Positions 24,909 through 36,014 of a stretch of DNA of 64,000 nt are shown one piece after another. Origin of the DNA: Tetracentron sinense. Its lineage: Eukaryota; Streptophyta; Magnoliopsida; Trochodendrales; Trochodendraceae. The notes beneath the pieces were generated by a model. That model was given only the letters and a program-made list of their open reading frames with translations. It was not told the origin of the DNA and did not search any database. Made by a program: the position numbers and the translations under genes. How positions within the stretch are numbered: position 1 is the first letter of the stretch; each line of letters starts with the position of its first letter. The DNA is taken from assembly GCA_015143295.1 (NCBI GenBank), contig CM026552.1, positions 61,932,944-61,996,943 on the forward strand, given 5' to 3'.

Positions 24909-25056
24909 CTGAAATTTTAGCTAGCGGAGTTAATCCATGCATCAACAGCGTATTCGTGTAGGTATATATACATATAGAACATGCCGAGTACGTACACAAA
25001 GAATATAGCATAAAACATAACAATCACGAATAAAGAAAATAACTCCAAACGCGTAC
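24909..25056 (-). other. Predicted 148-bp intron between gag and protease
   Basis: On the minus strand the segment starts GTACGCGTTTGG and ends GCTAAAATTTCAG. It is T-rich, with TTAAC as a possible branch site about 30 bases before the acceptor. Its length is 3n+1, and gag and pol are in different frames that it separates. Removing it joins CAA-G to GA-ACC, giving the GTLL motif before the protease that Tekay-type elements have in a continuous frame. Without splicing gag ends at the TAA at 24919-24917. Confidence 0.75.
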
Positions 25057-26305
25057 CTTGCACCACATCATCAGATGCAAGTGCATCACCCTCTGTCAAA
25101 GCAAACACACGTCCCTGGTTCGCCTGGCGAGACTGAGGTGTAGACCGGGTAGTCTGAGATGACGCCTGATATGATCCTGCTGGGCGTGCTGGTGGCCTAA
25201 TCCCCTGAGACTGGCCTGGTAAATGCCGGGTAGGGCAATCCCTGATCACGTGGCCCTGGCGACCACAGTGAAAACATCCACCCGATGCTCTTAGGCAATC
25301 CCCTGCTGGGTGCCTTCGGCCGCATGAAGGGTAGGCCTCGTGCGTGCGGGTAGGAGGAGCCTGAGGTGGAGCATATCTCACCACCTGAGGTGCAACTGGC
25401 TGTGGAGCCGGGAGAGCCTGAGGTCGAGGTGCCTGTGGCACGTACTGCCGCGGTGCTGGGGCCGCATAAGTCGGCCTCATCGGTGGTGCTGACCATGTAT
25501 ACTGGTAAGGGCCGGTACGAGCCCGCCTCTCTGGAGGTGCTGAACTACTGGCTTGGCCTCTCGCCAACTCTCTCTTCTTAGACACCGCTTCAGAATTGGC
25601 CTCGACCAATAAGACCTTGTCTACCACTTCAGGGTAGGTAGCATGCCTGAAAACGGAAACCTTCTCCATAATAACATCCTTGAGCCCTTGCTCAAATCTT
25701 CTCGCCTTCATTGCCTCAGTAGCAACCATATGAGGCGCAAATCTCGACAATTCTGAGAACTTGGCCTCATAAGCGGCCACGGACATCGAACCTTACTCAA
25801 GGTTGATGAATTCTCTCTCTTTCTTTTCCCGTGCACCGATTGGAAAATACTTCTTGTAAAACGTATCCTTGAACTCCTCCCAAGTCCAAGGTTGACCCTG
25901 CATGGTCAAGTCTCGCGTCCTCAATGCGGACAACTACCAATGATGGGCTTCACCCTCTAGCATGAAAACTGCCCATGCTACTCTATCCTCCTCTGTAGGC
26001 GAGAGGACCGCAAAAATCTTCTCCATCTGGAGGATCCACGCCTCCGCAGCAAGAGGGTCCACACTCCCATGGAAGGATGGAGGCCTCAATCTCCTGAATG
26101 CCTCAACTCCAGCTGTACGATGTACTGGAGCTGCAGGCGGTGGAGTAGGTGCCGCCGACGATGGTATAGCTTGCCGAGCCGCCAGTATGGCGAGTGTCTC
26201 AGCAATAGAGCCTAAGACCTGGGAGAGGTCCGGCTGCTCATCCTCATTTCTGGAAGAAGATGAAGCACTGGTGTGTGGTCCACGACCCCGTGTGCCCCGC
26301 CTCAT
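25057..26305 (-). pseudogene. Gypsy gag with two nonsense codons
   Basis: Starts ATG at 26305-26303 and stays in one frame to the proposed donor at 25056. The N-terminal half contains FRRLRPPSFHG and a capsid core (AEAWILQMEKIF); the C-terminal part contains FSELSRFAPHMV, a proline/alanine-rich stretch, and a CCHC zinc knuckle CFHCGRQGHVIRDC. TAG at 25936-25934 follows EAHHW, and TAA at 25795-25793 follows INLE. Both are single-base changes in an otherwise conserved frame with no frameshift, so the inactivation looks recent. Gag would form the particle and bind RNA. Confidence 0.88.
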
Positions 26306-26650
26306 GACTAAAGTCCTGAGAACAATAGCACCACATGAGTCTCACTTGAAACCACAGTTTATTTCAATGTCATTTCACAATAATTCAATTTGTATTAGTT
26401 ATATAATACTAATATACATCACATCAAGTCATCAGAGTATTCATCACATTATACTTATACTTTAGTGTTCTAGCGTACCTAGGACCCGTACTTGGTTAAA
26501 GCAACCATTTTAGACTAAGACTAAAGTTTAGTCTTAAACTTGGAACCAGACTCGTTCCCGACTCACTTCCTTCCTAACTTGTTTCCTAACATATGCTCTT
26601 GTCAAGCCGTGGTATAAGATTCTAAGTGACCCTAGAGACCTAAAGCCTAA
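26306..26650 (-). other. Gypsy 5' leader, no coding sequence
   Basis: Untranslated stretch between the primer site and gag ATG. AT-rich, no motif recognised. Confidence 0.6.
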
Positions 26651-26662
26651 GCTCTGATACCA
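26651..26662 (-). other. Primer binding site, initiator Met tRNA (gypsy)
   Basis: Minus strand TGGTATCAGAGC, four bases inside the 5' LTR, complementary to the 3' end of plant initiator methionine tRNA. Confidence 0.9.
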
Positions 26663-27427
26663 CTTCTGTCGCGACCCAAAACCCACCCTAGGAGTTAGAG
26701 TGAACTTTGGACGACTAAACATGGCTTACATGACTTGCTTGACAAACCAACCTGCAAAAACCCACAGAGCATATACAATAGAGGACATTATAGCTGAAAC
26801 ATAACTATAAAATACAGCGGAAGTCTAACAAACCTCTAAGTATATACATATGGTCCAAGTTTATACAAAAAGTAACCAGAAGAAAGTGCGGACAGACCCG
26901 CCAAAATACATGGATATAATCTCTCATCTCACCCACAGCTAATCCACTCAGAATCTACAACCACCTAATGGTAACCCTCTACTGGAGGTTCCTCAAAAGG
27001 CTCCTCGACGTACTCCTCCTCCACCCATGGACCAGGAGCACAAACATCAAATGGAGCAGTAGCTCCTTCAGAACCTGCCGACATAAGAAGTACGGCTGAG
27101 CATAGAATACTCAACGGGTACTAAATACTAACCAACAGTCATAGTATACAAATAGCATACATAAAGTAGGAAACAAATTGCATATATAGAACAGGAACAA
27201 TTTATATCATACAAGGAAGTAAAGCAATTTATATTCATGCTTGCATTCAGAAGACTGATAAAACCCTTGAAAACATCGTGCACTTGACTTGACTTGAAAT
27301 ACCCTTTGCGTGATTGGGAACTTGTTAACCGTGTCATGCTTGTCATGCTTGCATCATGCGTGCCATGTCATGTCATGCGTGTCATGCGAGTATCATGCTT
27401 GCTTATTCATAATTTAAACATGTTCAC

Positions 27428-27645
27428 ATGCCTAGTTGCCGTTCATAGTCCGTCACAACTAGTACCCTATATGCGGAATGACATGCCTAGTTGCCGTTCA
27501 TAGTCCGTCACAACTAGTACCTTATATGCAGATGGGTATGCCTAGTTGCCGTTCATAGCCCGTCTCAACTAGCATCCATGCGGAATGTGGATGCCTATTT
27601 GCCGTTCATAGCCCGTCGCAACTAGCATCCATGCGTGTAATGCCA
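27428..27645. repeat. 53-55-bp tandem repeat, 4 copies
   Basis: ATGCCTAGTTGCCGTTCATAG units start at 27428, 27483, 27538 and 27591; one more than in the 3' LTR. Confidence 0.88.
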
Positions 27646-27660
27646 TGCAGAGTTATGCGT

Positions 27661-27750
27661 GTCATGTCATGTCATGTCATGTCATGTCATGTCATGTCAT
27701 GTCATGTCATGTCATGTCATGTCATGTCATGTCATGTCATGTCATGTCAT
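27661..27750. repeat. (GTCAT)18 microsatellite
   Basis: Eighteen perfect GTCAT units; the 3' LTR has five at the same place. Open frames across it are artefacts. Confidence 0.97.
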
Positions 27751-28714
27751 GCGTGTCATGCGATGCTATGCATGTCATGCGAGGGGATGGGAGACCTTTC
27801 CCTATGCAATGCATGATTGTCTTGCCCTTGTCAAAAACGAAGTGAAACATATCTTAGGATATGCCCCACCTCTACGTCCCATACTTAAGACATCGGTAAA
27901 TCACGTCATTTCATGCGTGCTCGTGAGATCGTGTGCATACTTGCATTTGGAATTAAATATGGCAATTTGGGGTGATTCACAAGGCATAGCATATAACAAT
28001 TTAAGTGAGTAATAATCTACACATTTTAAGAAATGTAAGAAACACACTATCATGAACCCTAACAAATTTCAAGAGCAATTAAGCATGGGTTCCCTTAATT
28101 TATCATTTATTTTATTCACCTTGGCATTTCATCAAACATGGGGTGTGTTCATTATTCACTTAAACCTAGATCATGCTTTTCTAGGTGGGTTATGCTCACA
28201 TCACACTTGTATGTTCATTATTAGTACAATGCCCTTTCCCATTCGTTCATCACATCATCCACACGGCATCCATTTGCCAACATCCATCTCCATTCACCAT
28301 TCATACCACCAATCTCATAACACATATATAAGTGAAGGAAAACAAGGAGAAACAAAGGAAAAAGGGAAGCTATAACTAGGAGGGTAGTAAGAAGTACCGA
28401 CCTTGACAAATGGGGGAAGAAATCCTCCACCAAATGCACGTGAGTTGCTGCCCTAGCTTGAGGAGAGTGCCCCACACGAGCTTGAGCCGAGATCTTGAAG
28501 AAAATGGACTTGAGGTGAGTGTGGGTTCACACCCCTTTGATTTCTCCTCCAAAATCAAACCCTAGGTTAGGGATCGCCTTCTCCTCCTCTCCTTAGCTCC
28601 CAATCTTCTAAGTATTGTAAATAAGCCCTAAAGGCTCGGGCAAGACTCTTAAGGTAAGAGTAAACCGCCCAAAAGACTAAAACACCCTTACTAAATTTTC
28701 TGCAAAAATGCGAG

Positions 28715-28900
28715 TACCGAGCGATCGGTGTTAATGACCGATCGATCAGTTGCCTACCGATCGATCGGTTTCATAACCGAGCGATCGGTTAAAATTTCAC
28801 TCTCTGGAAAATTTCCCTATACAAAAATCTTGACCAGGCGATAGCCTCCGAGCGATCGGTTTTGGACCGATCGATCGCTCCATGGACCGAGCGATCGGTT
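28715..28900. repeat. CGATCG palindrome cluster, 5' LTR
   Basis: Seven sites of the ACCGAKCGATCGGT type, lying 210-400 bp inside the LTR in transcription sense. Confidence 0.85.
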
Positions 28901-29116
28901 GCCTGCAGGTCCAGACTGTTTTGGCCATATCTTTTGACTCGCTCGTCGGATTTTGACGATTCAACTTGCGTTGGGTTCGTACTTCGAAAAGGAACATTTC
29001 TGACATTTCAGAATTTCCAATTTCTTCCTTATTTATTAATTATACCTCTTTAAAGGCAAAATGGCAACGAAAGTGTTATACATTAAATGTGAAAAGGTCC
29101 AGGGCTCTACAGCATT

Positions 29117-30126
29117 CCTGCTTACAAACAACTTTTGTTCGCTAGGATTATAGAAATAATATTCATAAGTTTCTTTTAAGTATCTTATAAATAGGCACTT
29201 CTCAGTCCTACTTTCTAACTTGTTAAAGTTCTGCTTTCGCACATGAACTGGACAACCCCATACTCTGACATGTTTTAGACTAGGCTTTCGCCTCATCCAT
29301 AGTTCAATTGGAGTCTTGGAAACAGACTTAGAAGGTACCCTATTCAATAAATAGATTGCAGTCTCTAATGTATATCCCTAAAAAGAAATTGGCAAATCAG
29401 TATTATTCATCATTGAACGAACCATATCCAATAGGGTTCGATTTCTTCTTTCTAAAACACCATTAAGCTGGGGTGTTCCTGGGGGTGTTCCTGGGGGAGT
29501 CCATTGGGATAAAATTCCATTATCTCTAAGATAATTCATGAACTCATTCGAGAGATACTCTCTTCCTCAATCGGATCTGAGAGTTTTAATACATTTACCT
29601 AATTGCTTTTCTACTTCATTTCGGAATTCTTTGAACTTTTCAAAAGATTCTGACTTTTGTTTCATTAGATATATATAACCATATCTTAAAAAATCATCTG
29701 TGAATGTAATAAAGTAGATAAAGTCACCTCTGGCTGAATGATTCATCCACATACATTAATGTGAATTAATTCCAATATACTTGTAGCTCTCATAGATTTG
29801 CCTGTAAATGGCATTTCGGTCATTTTACCTTTCAAACAAAGTTCATAAGTTGGATAAGGTTCAACATGTAAATGGTTTAAAGGACCATCATTTACCAATC
29901 TGTTGAGCCTATCCAAATTGATATGGCCTAATCTGAGATGCCATAAGTATGTTGGATTCACAGACTCTCTACCTCTTTTCTGAGGTGTCACACTGGTGAA
30001 CTCTTTATCCTCAATGTTATTAACAGAATTGCTTATAGGATCAAGATAATAAAGACCATTAGACAATGTGCCGGAAACAATACAACTATTATTGTATTTA
30101 ATAACAACATTACTATCAAAATGCAC
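29117..30126 (-). pseudogene. Copia integrase region (broken)
   Basis: Separate frames on the minus strand show a GAG-pre-integrase domain (LWHLRLGHIN, then the CLKGK block), the integrase core start (YFITFTDDF, GYIYLM, LRSD) and the late core (PIELWMRRKPSLKHVRVWGCP). Frame changes near 29745 and between 29567 and 29347 break it. The rest of the polyprotein continues left of the gypsy insertion at 19352. Confidence 0.85.
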
Positions 30127-30772
30127 TGAATAACCAATTAAAGATTAAACTAGAAACAGAAATTATATTTATGCGCATGTCTGACACATATAAACAGTCT
30201 TTTAAAACTAAAATCTTATCTAAAGCAAATTCTAAAACATAAATCCCAATGGCGATCGCAGCAACACTTGCTTCCGTTCCCATCCTCTTCTTGACTTCCC
30301 CATCATTGAGCTTTCTGCTCTCCTGAAACCCATGTAACATATTACAAATATGTGAGGTAGTTCCACTATGTACATACCAAGAGTTAGAGGAACCAACAAT
30401 GAAGTTGGATTCAATGATGAAAGATTCGAATATACCTTCCAAAGGCTTGTCCTTGAGAGATGCTAAGTAAACTTTGCAATTCCTCTTCCAGTGACCTGGT
30501 TTCTTACAATAGAAACAGACATTCTGATTCGTTTCCTTGTCCTTCTTCTCAGAAGCTTTCTTACTCTTACCCTTCTTGCCTTTGAGGAACTTGGAGAAAT
30601 TGGACTTCTTCTTTTTTTTGTCTTTGCCCTTAGGCCTAGGCCTTGAAAGTCCAACTCCCTCTACCACATTTGCATAGAGCTTAATACGCTTCATAAGGTC
30701 ATCAGCTCCTTGTGACATGTTTAGGAGCTCTGGCAGAGCAGTCTCCAATTTGTTCATATTGCAATTCAACAC
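30116..30772 (-). pseudogene. Copia gag end and protease region (broken)
   Basis: Contains a lysine-rich segment, a CCHC knuckle CFYCKKPGHWKRNC near 30500 and a protease-like region around 30380 where the expected D-S-G reads HSGTTSHIC, so the catalytic aspartate is changed. The frame then shifts into the integrase part. Confidence 0.8.
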
Positions 30773-30946
30773 AAAAGTAGAAAAAGGATTCCAAGAGAGA
30801 GTTCAGGATCGCATTCATTTGACTCTATTCATCAAGATCCGCTCCAAGAGTCAAAGAGTTCATTAATGAACTCCCATCATCTTGACAACATGCTCCCAGA
30901 CTAGGCTACCATCAGACATCCTGGTTCCCATCAGTCCTTTCATAGC

Positions 30947-31279
30947 CTACTGCCTAACAGTTCTGTTCTGTTCCCCAAACATCTCTCTGAGATTAGTCAA
31001 TATGTGCTTAGCTGAAGCAAAACTCTCGTGCTGTTGCTGAAGGACATTCGACATAGATGCAGGCATGTAGCATTTGGCCAAACTATTTGACTCATGCCAC
31101 TTTAAGGCTTTCTCAACCAGCTTCGGGGTCTGAATTATCTCATCAAATTCTGGATAGTCGGAAGTAAGAACATAAGCTATCTTCTGAGAGATAAGCACAA
31201 TGTCAAGGTTTCTTTTCCAGTCCACAAATTTTGGACCAGTCAAATGATTCTCTTCTAGAATCTTGGAAAGGTGATTCAT
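30947..31279 (-). pseudogene. Copia gag N-terminal part
   Basis: Begins MNHLSKILEENHLTG, with FVDWKRNLDIVL and HILTNLREMFG, the usual N-terminal gag signature of copia elements. The frame ends near 30947 and does not join cleanly to the frame at 30772, so gag is interrupted. Confidence 0.85.
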
Positions 31280-32981
31280 GGCTATCTACACAATAAAATA
31301 AGCATAAATTATTACATTATTTTTCACACATATATTCATCGGATTTTTTGGATTTTAAAATCTACGATGATTCTCTCATCTTTCTTCAAATTTCATAATT
31401 CCCTTCTTTATATGAAATTATGAAATAAATTTTTTATTTCAGATGAGTATTAGGATCCTCATAATACACATATAATCTTCCATTTTAGGATAGTACCATA
31501 CATGCACTACAAGGTGGATAATAATCATCCATCACTGAGCATCTCATGCATAACTCCTTATGTAAATCAGTGATTCTCAATTTTCTTGCGACCTTCAAAG
31601 ATAACATGACTATCACTGTTTCAGCCACCATGTTTCCTTGTTTAAGTGAAACTCATTCTACTAGTTCATCATATGATCAAGTAAAGTTGTGCCCCCATTC
31701 AGTTAACACTCCTTATCAGGTCATACACAAACTAATCTACAATAGAAATAAAGCTCTAGGAGTTTAATTCAGACTAAATTATGTCAATACATTTTGATAA
31801 GACAAGACTCAGGCTAATTAATTTCTAATCTTATTGATAATGGAAAGCCTTAGGATTAATAATCTCATTTATTATCACTTAATATTTTTCTTGAATAGAA
31901 CAATATTAAACAGGCATGATCATATCATTATTCATCATATGTTATGAAAATTTTCGATAACAGGATTATTAAAGGAATGATAAACTCCCACTAGCCCTCA
32001 CAGGGAGTTTTGATCATTAGGTTTTTCACCTTATGATAAAAACCTACTCATCCCTATAACCTTAGGATATTTGGATGTCAGTTTAGTGATCCATCAACCT
32101 TTCATAACGATTAATGTCTTTTCAGACACGATTATCCAATAATCTCGTAAGCAAAGGTTTTACGTAAAAATTTACGCATAGGTCACAAACTTCACGTCCA
32201 AAAGAGTACTAGTAATGTGTTGTTTAAATATAAACAATTTACAATTAAACACAATCCATTATTCAGCGTATAATCCAATTATCATAAAAAGCGATAATCA
32301 CAATTATCAAAGCTTCCGGACTAAAAGAAATACTATTAATCATCACATGAATAATAATATTATAATTATAATCCCACAATGGGTTCACAAAAATCATACG
32401 ACCTTATTTAATTACAAAAGGGGAATTAAATAAATCCCTACAACTATCTGCTATCTTGGAATGGTTCTCCGGGCATCTCCTTCAATTAATTTAGTCCATC
32501 ATAAATCAGCAACTCTATTCTAAAAATAGAAAAAGGGGAGGGGAGGGAAAGAGAATGAGGTATGATTTATGGAACCCATCCAGCACATAAAATACTAATT
32601 ATTTATCATGATAAATATAATATATATTATTTATGCTAGCTTGGGGCTCTCAGAATAAATTAAACAATTTAATTTAATATGCTACAAAGAATCTTTAAAT
32701 CCTTAAAGGCTTTAACCAAATTTATATATCTATATACCTATCCCTATTTAAATTTCGAGAAGTTTTGGAATCATCCAAAATTAAAATTAGTATCACACTA
32801 ATTTGTAAGGGATTGATTACTCCCTCAATAACTAGAGGGAGATCCCTTAACCCTAACAATGATTATCTAATCATCAAGAATCAAAAAGATTCTTTCCATA
32901 GGGTAGCCAAAATTCAAAGGGGAGGTATGATTTTTATACAAGTCTTGATTAAACAATAAAATCAAAGAGAAGCATAGCCAA
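31280..32981 (-). other. Copia leader between primer site and gag, no gene
   Basis: About 1.7 kb of AT-rich untranslated sequence with no credible reading frame. A long leader of this kind is common in large plant copia elements. Confidence 0.6.
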
Positions 32982-32994
32982 GGCTCTGATACCA
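32982..32994 (-). other. Primer binding site, initiator Met tRNA (copia)
   Basis: Minus strand TGGTATCAGAGCC, one base inside the 5' LTR. Confidence 0.9.
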
Positions 32995-32995
32995 C

Positions 32996-35173
32996 TGAAA
33001 GTATGCCTCTTTTTAATTTTAGAAAAACAGTTTTTAGGGGCATACATCGAATCTCAAGATCTGACTAAGAATCTAAATTGATTTTATTCAATGAAGGATA
33101 AAACAACAATCACTTTTGCGACTTTGAAATTGTTAAGTCAAATCCACGATAAAACAATAGACCGGCAAGACTTCACAAGGGTCAAGTCTCCTTCGCAATC
33201 CACATGAACCTTCTTCTTTTTCTTTAAAGCTTTCTCTAATAGAAGCTAATGGCCCTTCCAAAAATTTCAGCTCTTGGATCTTGAACTAAAGATCCTTTCT
33301 TGATGAACAAGATTGTTTGATCTTCTTCTTCTCGATAATCAAAATAGAAAATAAGAGAAAAGAAAGGTGGGAGAGGTGTGACCGTTCATTTCAAGAGAAG
33401 AGAGAGAGATGGGCATGAGATTTGAGGAAGGAGAGAGAGAGCAAACCATGAGGTAGAGTTGTCTCTCCAAGGTGGGCGTCCACCTATATTTATAGGATTG
33501 ACTCGGATTGCTTGCAATCCAAGACTCCTAATCCTAATCCAATTAGGTTTCCTCAATTGTTTCCTTTCTTGATTTCTCCTAATTAATTAGGATTAATCTT
33601 TAAAAGAAACTAACCTTATCTATTAGTAACCAACTAACCTTATCCTTATCCAATAAAGAATCTTGATTAGCAACAAACTAATTAAATCCCTAAAACTAAC
33701 TAACCTTATCCTTATCCAATAAAGAATCTTGATTAGCAACAAACTAATTAAATCCCTAAAACTAACTAACCTTATCCAATAAGGAGTTTAGTTAATTAGA
33801 AACTAATTAAATAAAGGTTCCTCCTTGAAGTGGGCGATCCACCCTAGGTGGGCCCCTTCCACACGCCCCTTAGGGTTTCACAAACCCTTAGGTCATATTT
33901 GATCTTTTATCAAAATCCCCAATGGGTCCTACCCATTTGGTTTATTACATCAAATGTGACTTTATCTTTTAGAGCTTCACTATACCATATAGTGATTACT
34001 TAGAGAAATTAATTAATTTTATTAATAATTAAATTAAAAGCTTTAAGAAGGTCCTACTGTGTGGGATCTAAAGGGATCTCCTATTTCCGGTTGTCGGACC
34101 AAGTGCTTAACCTTTTGGTTGAAGCATTATTACTAGGAAACACATTTCCTATTACTCCATTAAGCTTATAGAATTTTATCTATATCCTTAGACTTCCACT
34201 AATCACAATAATATCCATTAACACAATGTAATTAACCTCCAGAAAATAAAGAATTACTTGCAGGTATTTATAACACAAGATTTGTTTACAGATGCGTCCC
34301 TCCACTTTCAATATTGTTATAAGCTTATGGGACAATATCTAATACTATCTTTAATTCCTAGCTTATATTGAGAACTTATTCTCTTTAATACTTTTAGTCA
34401 AACTTGGACTTTCAAAAACATTTTTAGAAATTCTTTAAAATAAATTATTATTATTATTATATTCCTTTTATATAGAAAATAAACTTCTCGATAAAATTAT
34501 TTATCGATACATATCAGCGTTGGGTTTTTAAAGTCCAGTTTTGACAAGTATCAACTCAATATTAATTACTCAGTAAGAGTAGTGGAATCCTTGTTAAGCG
34601 TACACACACTTCTTCTAATATAGCGTACATAACTCAACGAGCCCGTATTTAGTCCGATGTGTTGGACATTGACGATTAGCTATATCAAAGCTATATAGGC
34701 AAATACTAGAGAAGTTGTCGACCTTTCAGGTCAAGGACAATCTGTCAAAAGGACTACCCTAAATATAAAGACAGTATATTTCTAAAGGTATCCACTAAGC
34801 GATCCAGTTGCAATATAAGTACTTTTTAGTCAAAAGACCCTTCTCTCAGTGATTGAGATTCATCACTCCATCATATGAAACTAACAATATGTAAGTTAAT
34901 AAGAATACATTGTCCAGATGTATCCTGAATAACTTAAAACAATTCTACGTCTACAAGGAACCGGAAAACCATATCTCCTTAGCAATTAGTTAATAACTAA
35001 TTGGATGATTTTCTTACAATGTTATCTAAGGGACAAAATAGTCTCATCTAATGAGATATTTTTAATATGTTACTAAATGCAGAAGACAATGTGTGAATAT
35101 AAAAATATGATTTTATTGATTAAGTAGACTAATGCAATACATGAATGGCTTTCGTGGGCATATATCTCTAATA
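32996..35173 (-). repeat. 5' LTR of the copia element
   Basis: TGAAAGTATGCC...ATCTCTAATA. The last bases differ from the expected TCTAACA by a C-to-T change, so the terminus is mutated, but the duplication gggaa directly follows. Confidence 0.9.
33487..33494 (-). promoter_or_regulatory. TATA box of copia 5' LTR
   Basis: Minus strand TATAAATA at the position conserved in the family. It would drive the genomic transcript of this element. Confidence 0.55.
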
Positions 35174-35178
35174 GGGAA

Positions 35179-36014
35179 AACCCCCCTTTTCTAACCCTCT
35201 GTTTTCCTATCTTGCAATTCTGCACTAAATTAAATTAAAAGAAAAATGAATACAATGACAATAATTTGACAAGGCATAAAGTCTCACATTTTTTTTTACT
35301 TAAGCATAATACCTCTTAAATCTGAATGTGATTTAACAGAACTTTATTTGAAGAAATTGATACTGTTATGATATATTTAACTGGGAATCTTCCTTGGGTC
35401 TAATTATAGTCAATGACAAGAAAAAATGTCATTTTCTCTTGACACCCCGAATGTTGTGCTAGGATTGCATCTAATAGGGTAGAGCACAGACAAGACTTAA
35501 AAAGGTGACGAAGATTCATACCTAACAAAACCATCTGCCAATTACATGGTCTGACCATATTCAATACGTCAACAAAAGGTAGAGGTTACCATCCAAAAAC
35601 AAAAGGTAGAGGTACTCATGCATTATCGGAAATAATATTTTATTCTGAAATATAAGAATTTGGGGAGTGCTAGCACAAATCCATCCCCCATTAATCGCCC
35701 CATAAAAAATAAAATAAAATAGTCCCTCAGTCTTGCAGCCCTGCAGTTGTAAATCAGTAAATGCATAATTCCTTTCACGATGGAAAGCAGCAAAACCAGT
35801 CAAACAAACTATGAATACAAATAGTTGTGAGATCTATGTGATCTTGCACAATTTGGTGCCAGTCCTGAGTTACGACTACAGGGTTGATGGGGGCATCCTT
35901 CCTTGGACTCATGTAATCACTAATGTAATCAGCAAAGGACTACTCCTGTACAAACATAAGACTGAATTAAGAAGCAAGTACATTTGACTGACACCGTTGC
36001 CATTCTCGCCAATC
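35179..36014 (-). other. Downstream flank / probable 3' UTR of the release-factor gene
   Basis: Directly follows the stop at 36017-36015 on the minus strand. AATAAA-like strings occur near 35640 and 35710. No other coding sequence seen. Confidence 0.4.

Larger units (their letters stand above)
19353..29111 (-). mobile_element. Complete Ty3/gypsy chromovirus (Tekay-like), 9.76 kb
   Basis: Two LTRs (5' 26667-29111, 3' 19353-21631), identical 5-bp duplications gcatt at 19348-19352 and 29112-29116, an initiator-Met primer site, a polypurine tract and the gag-protease-RT-RNase H-integrase order. The integrase-last order places it in Ty3/gypsy. The GPY/F-like region and chromodomain-like tail, with 2.3-2.4-kb LTRs, suggest the Tekay/Del chromovirus clade. 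It is inserted into a copia integrase region. Pol is open throughout; gag has two nonsense codons. Confidence 0.95.
26667..29111 (-). repeat. 5' LTR of the gypsy element
   Basis: TGTCGCGACCC...GGGCTCTACA, 2445 bp, nearly identical to 19353-21631 outside the repeat blocks, consistent with a fairly recent insertion. Confidence 0.94.
11079..35173 (-). mobile_element. Complete but disrupted Ty1/copia element
   Basis: LTRs at 11079-17719 (3') and 32996-35173 (5'), identical target duplications gggaa at 11074-11078 and 35174-35178, an initiator-Met primer site at 32982-32994 and a polypurine tract at 17721-17732 define one minus-strand element. Gene order read from right to left is leader, gag, protease, integrase, RT, RNase H. 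The coding part is broken by frameshifts and stops, by a gypsy element inserted at the integrase/RT junction (19353-29111), and by a solo LTR in the 3' LTR (13202-17705). Without those insertions it would be about 9.8 kb. Confidence 0.93.

Noticed and set aside
27631-28012. Frames rich in Cys-His-Val-Met-Ser repeats
   Set aside because: Translation of the GTCAT microsatellite in the gypsy 5' LTR.
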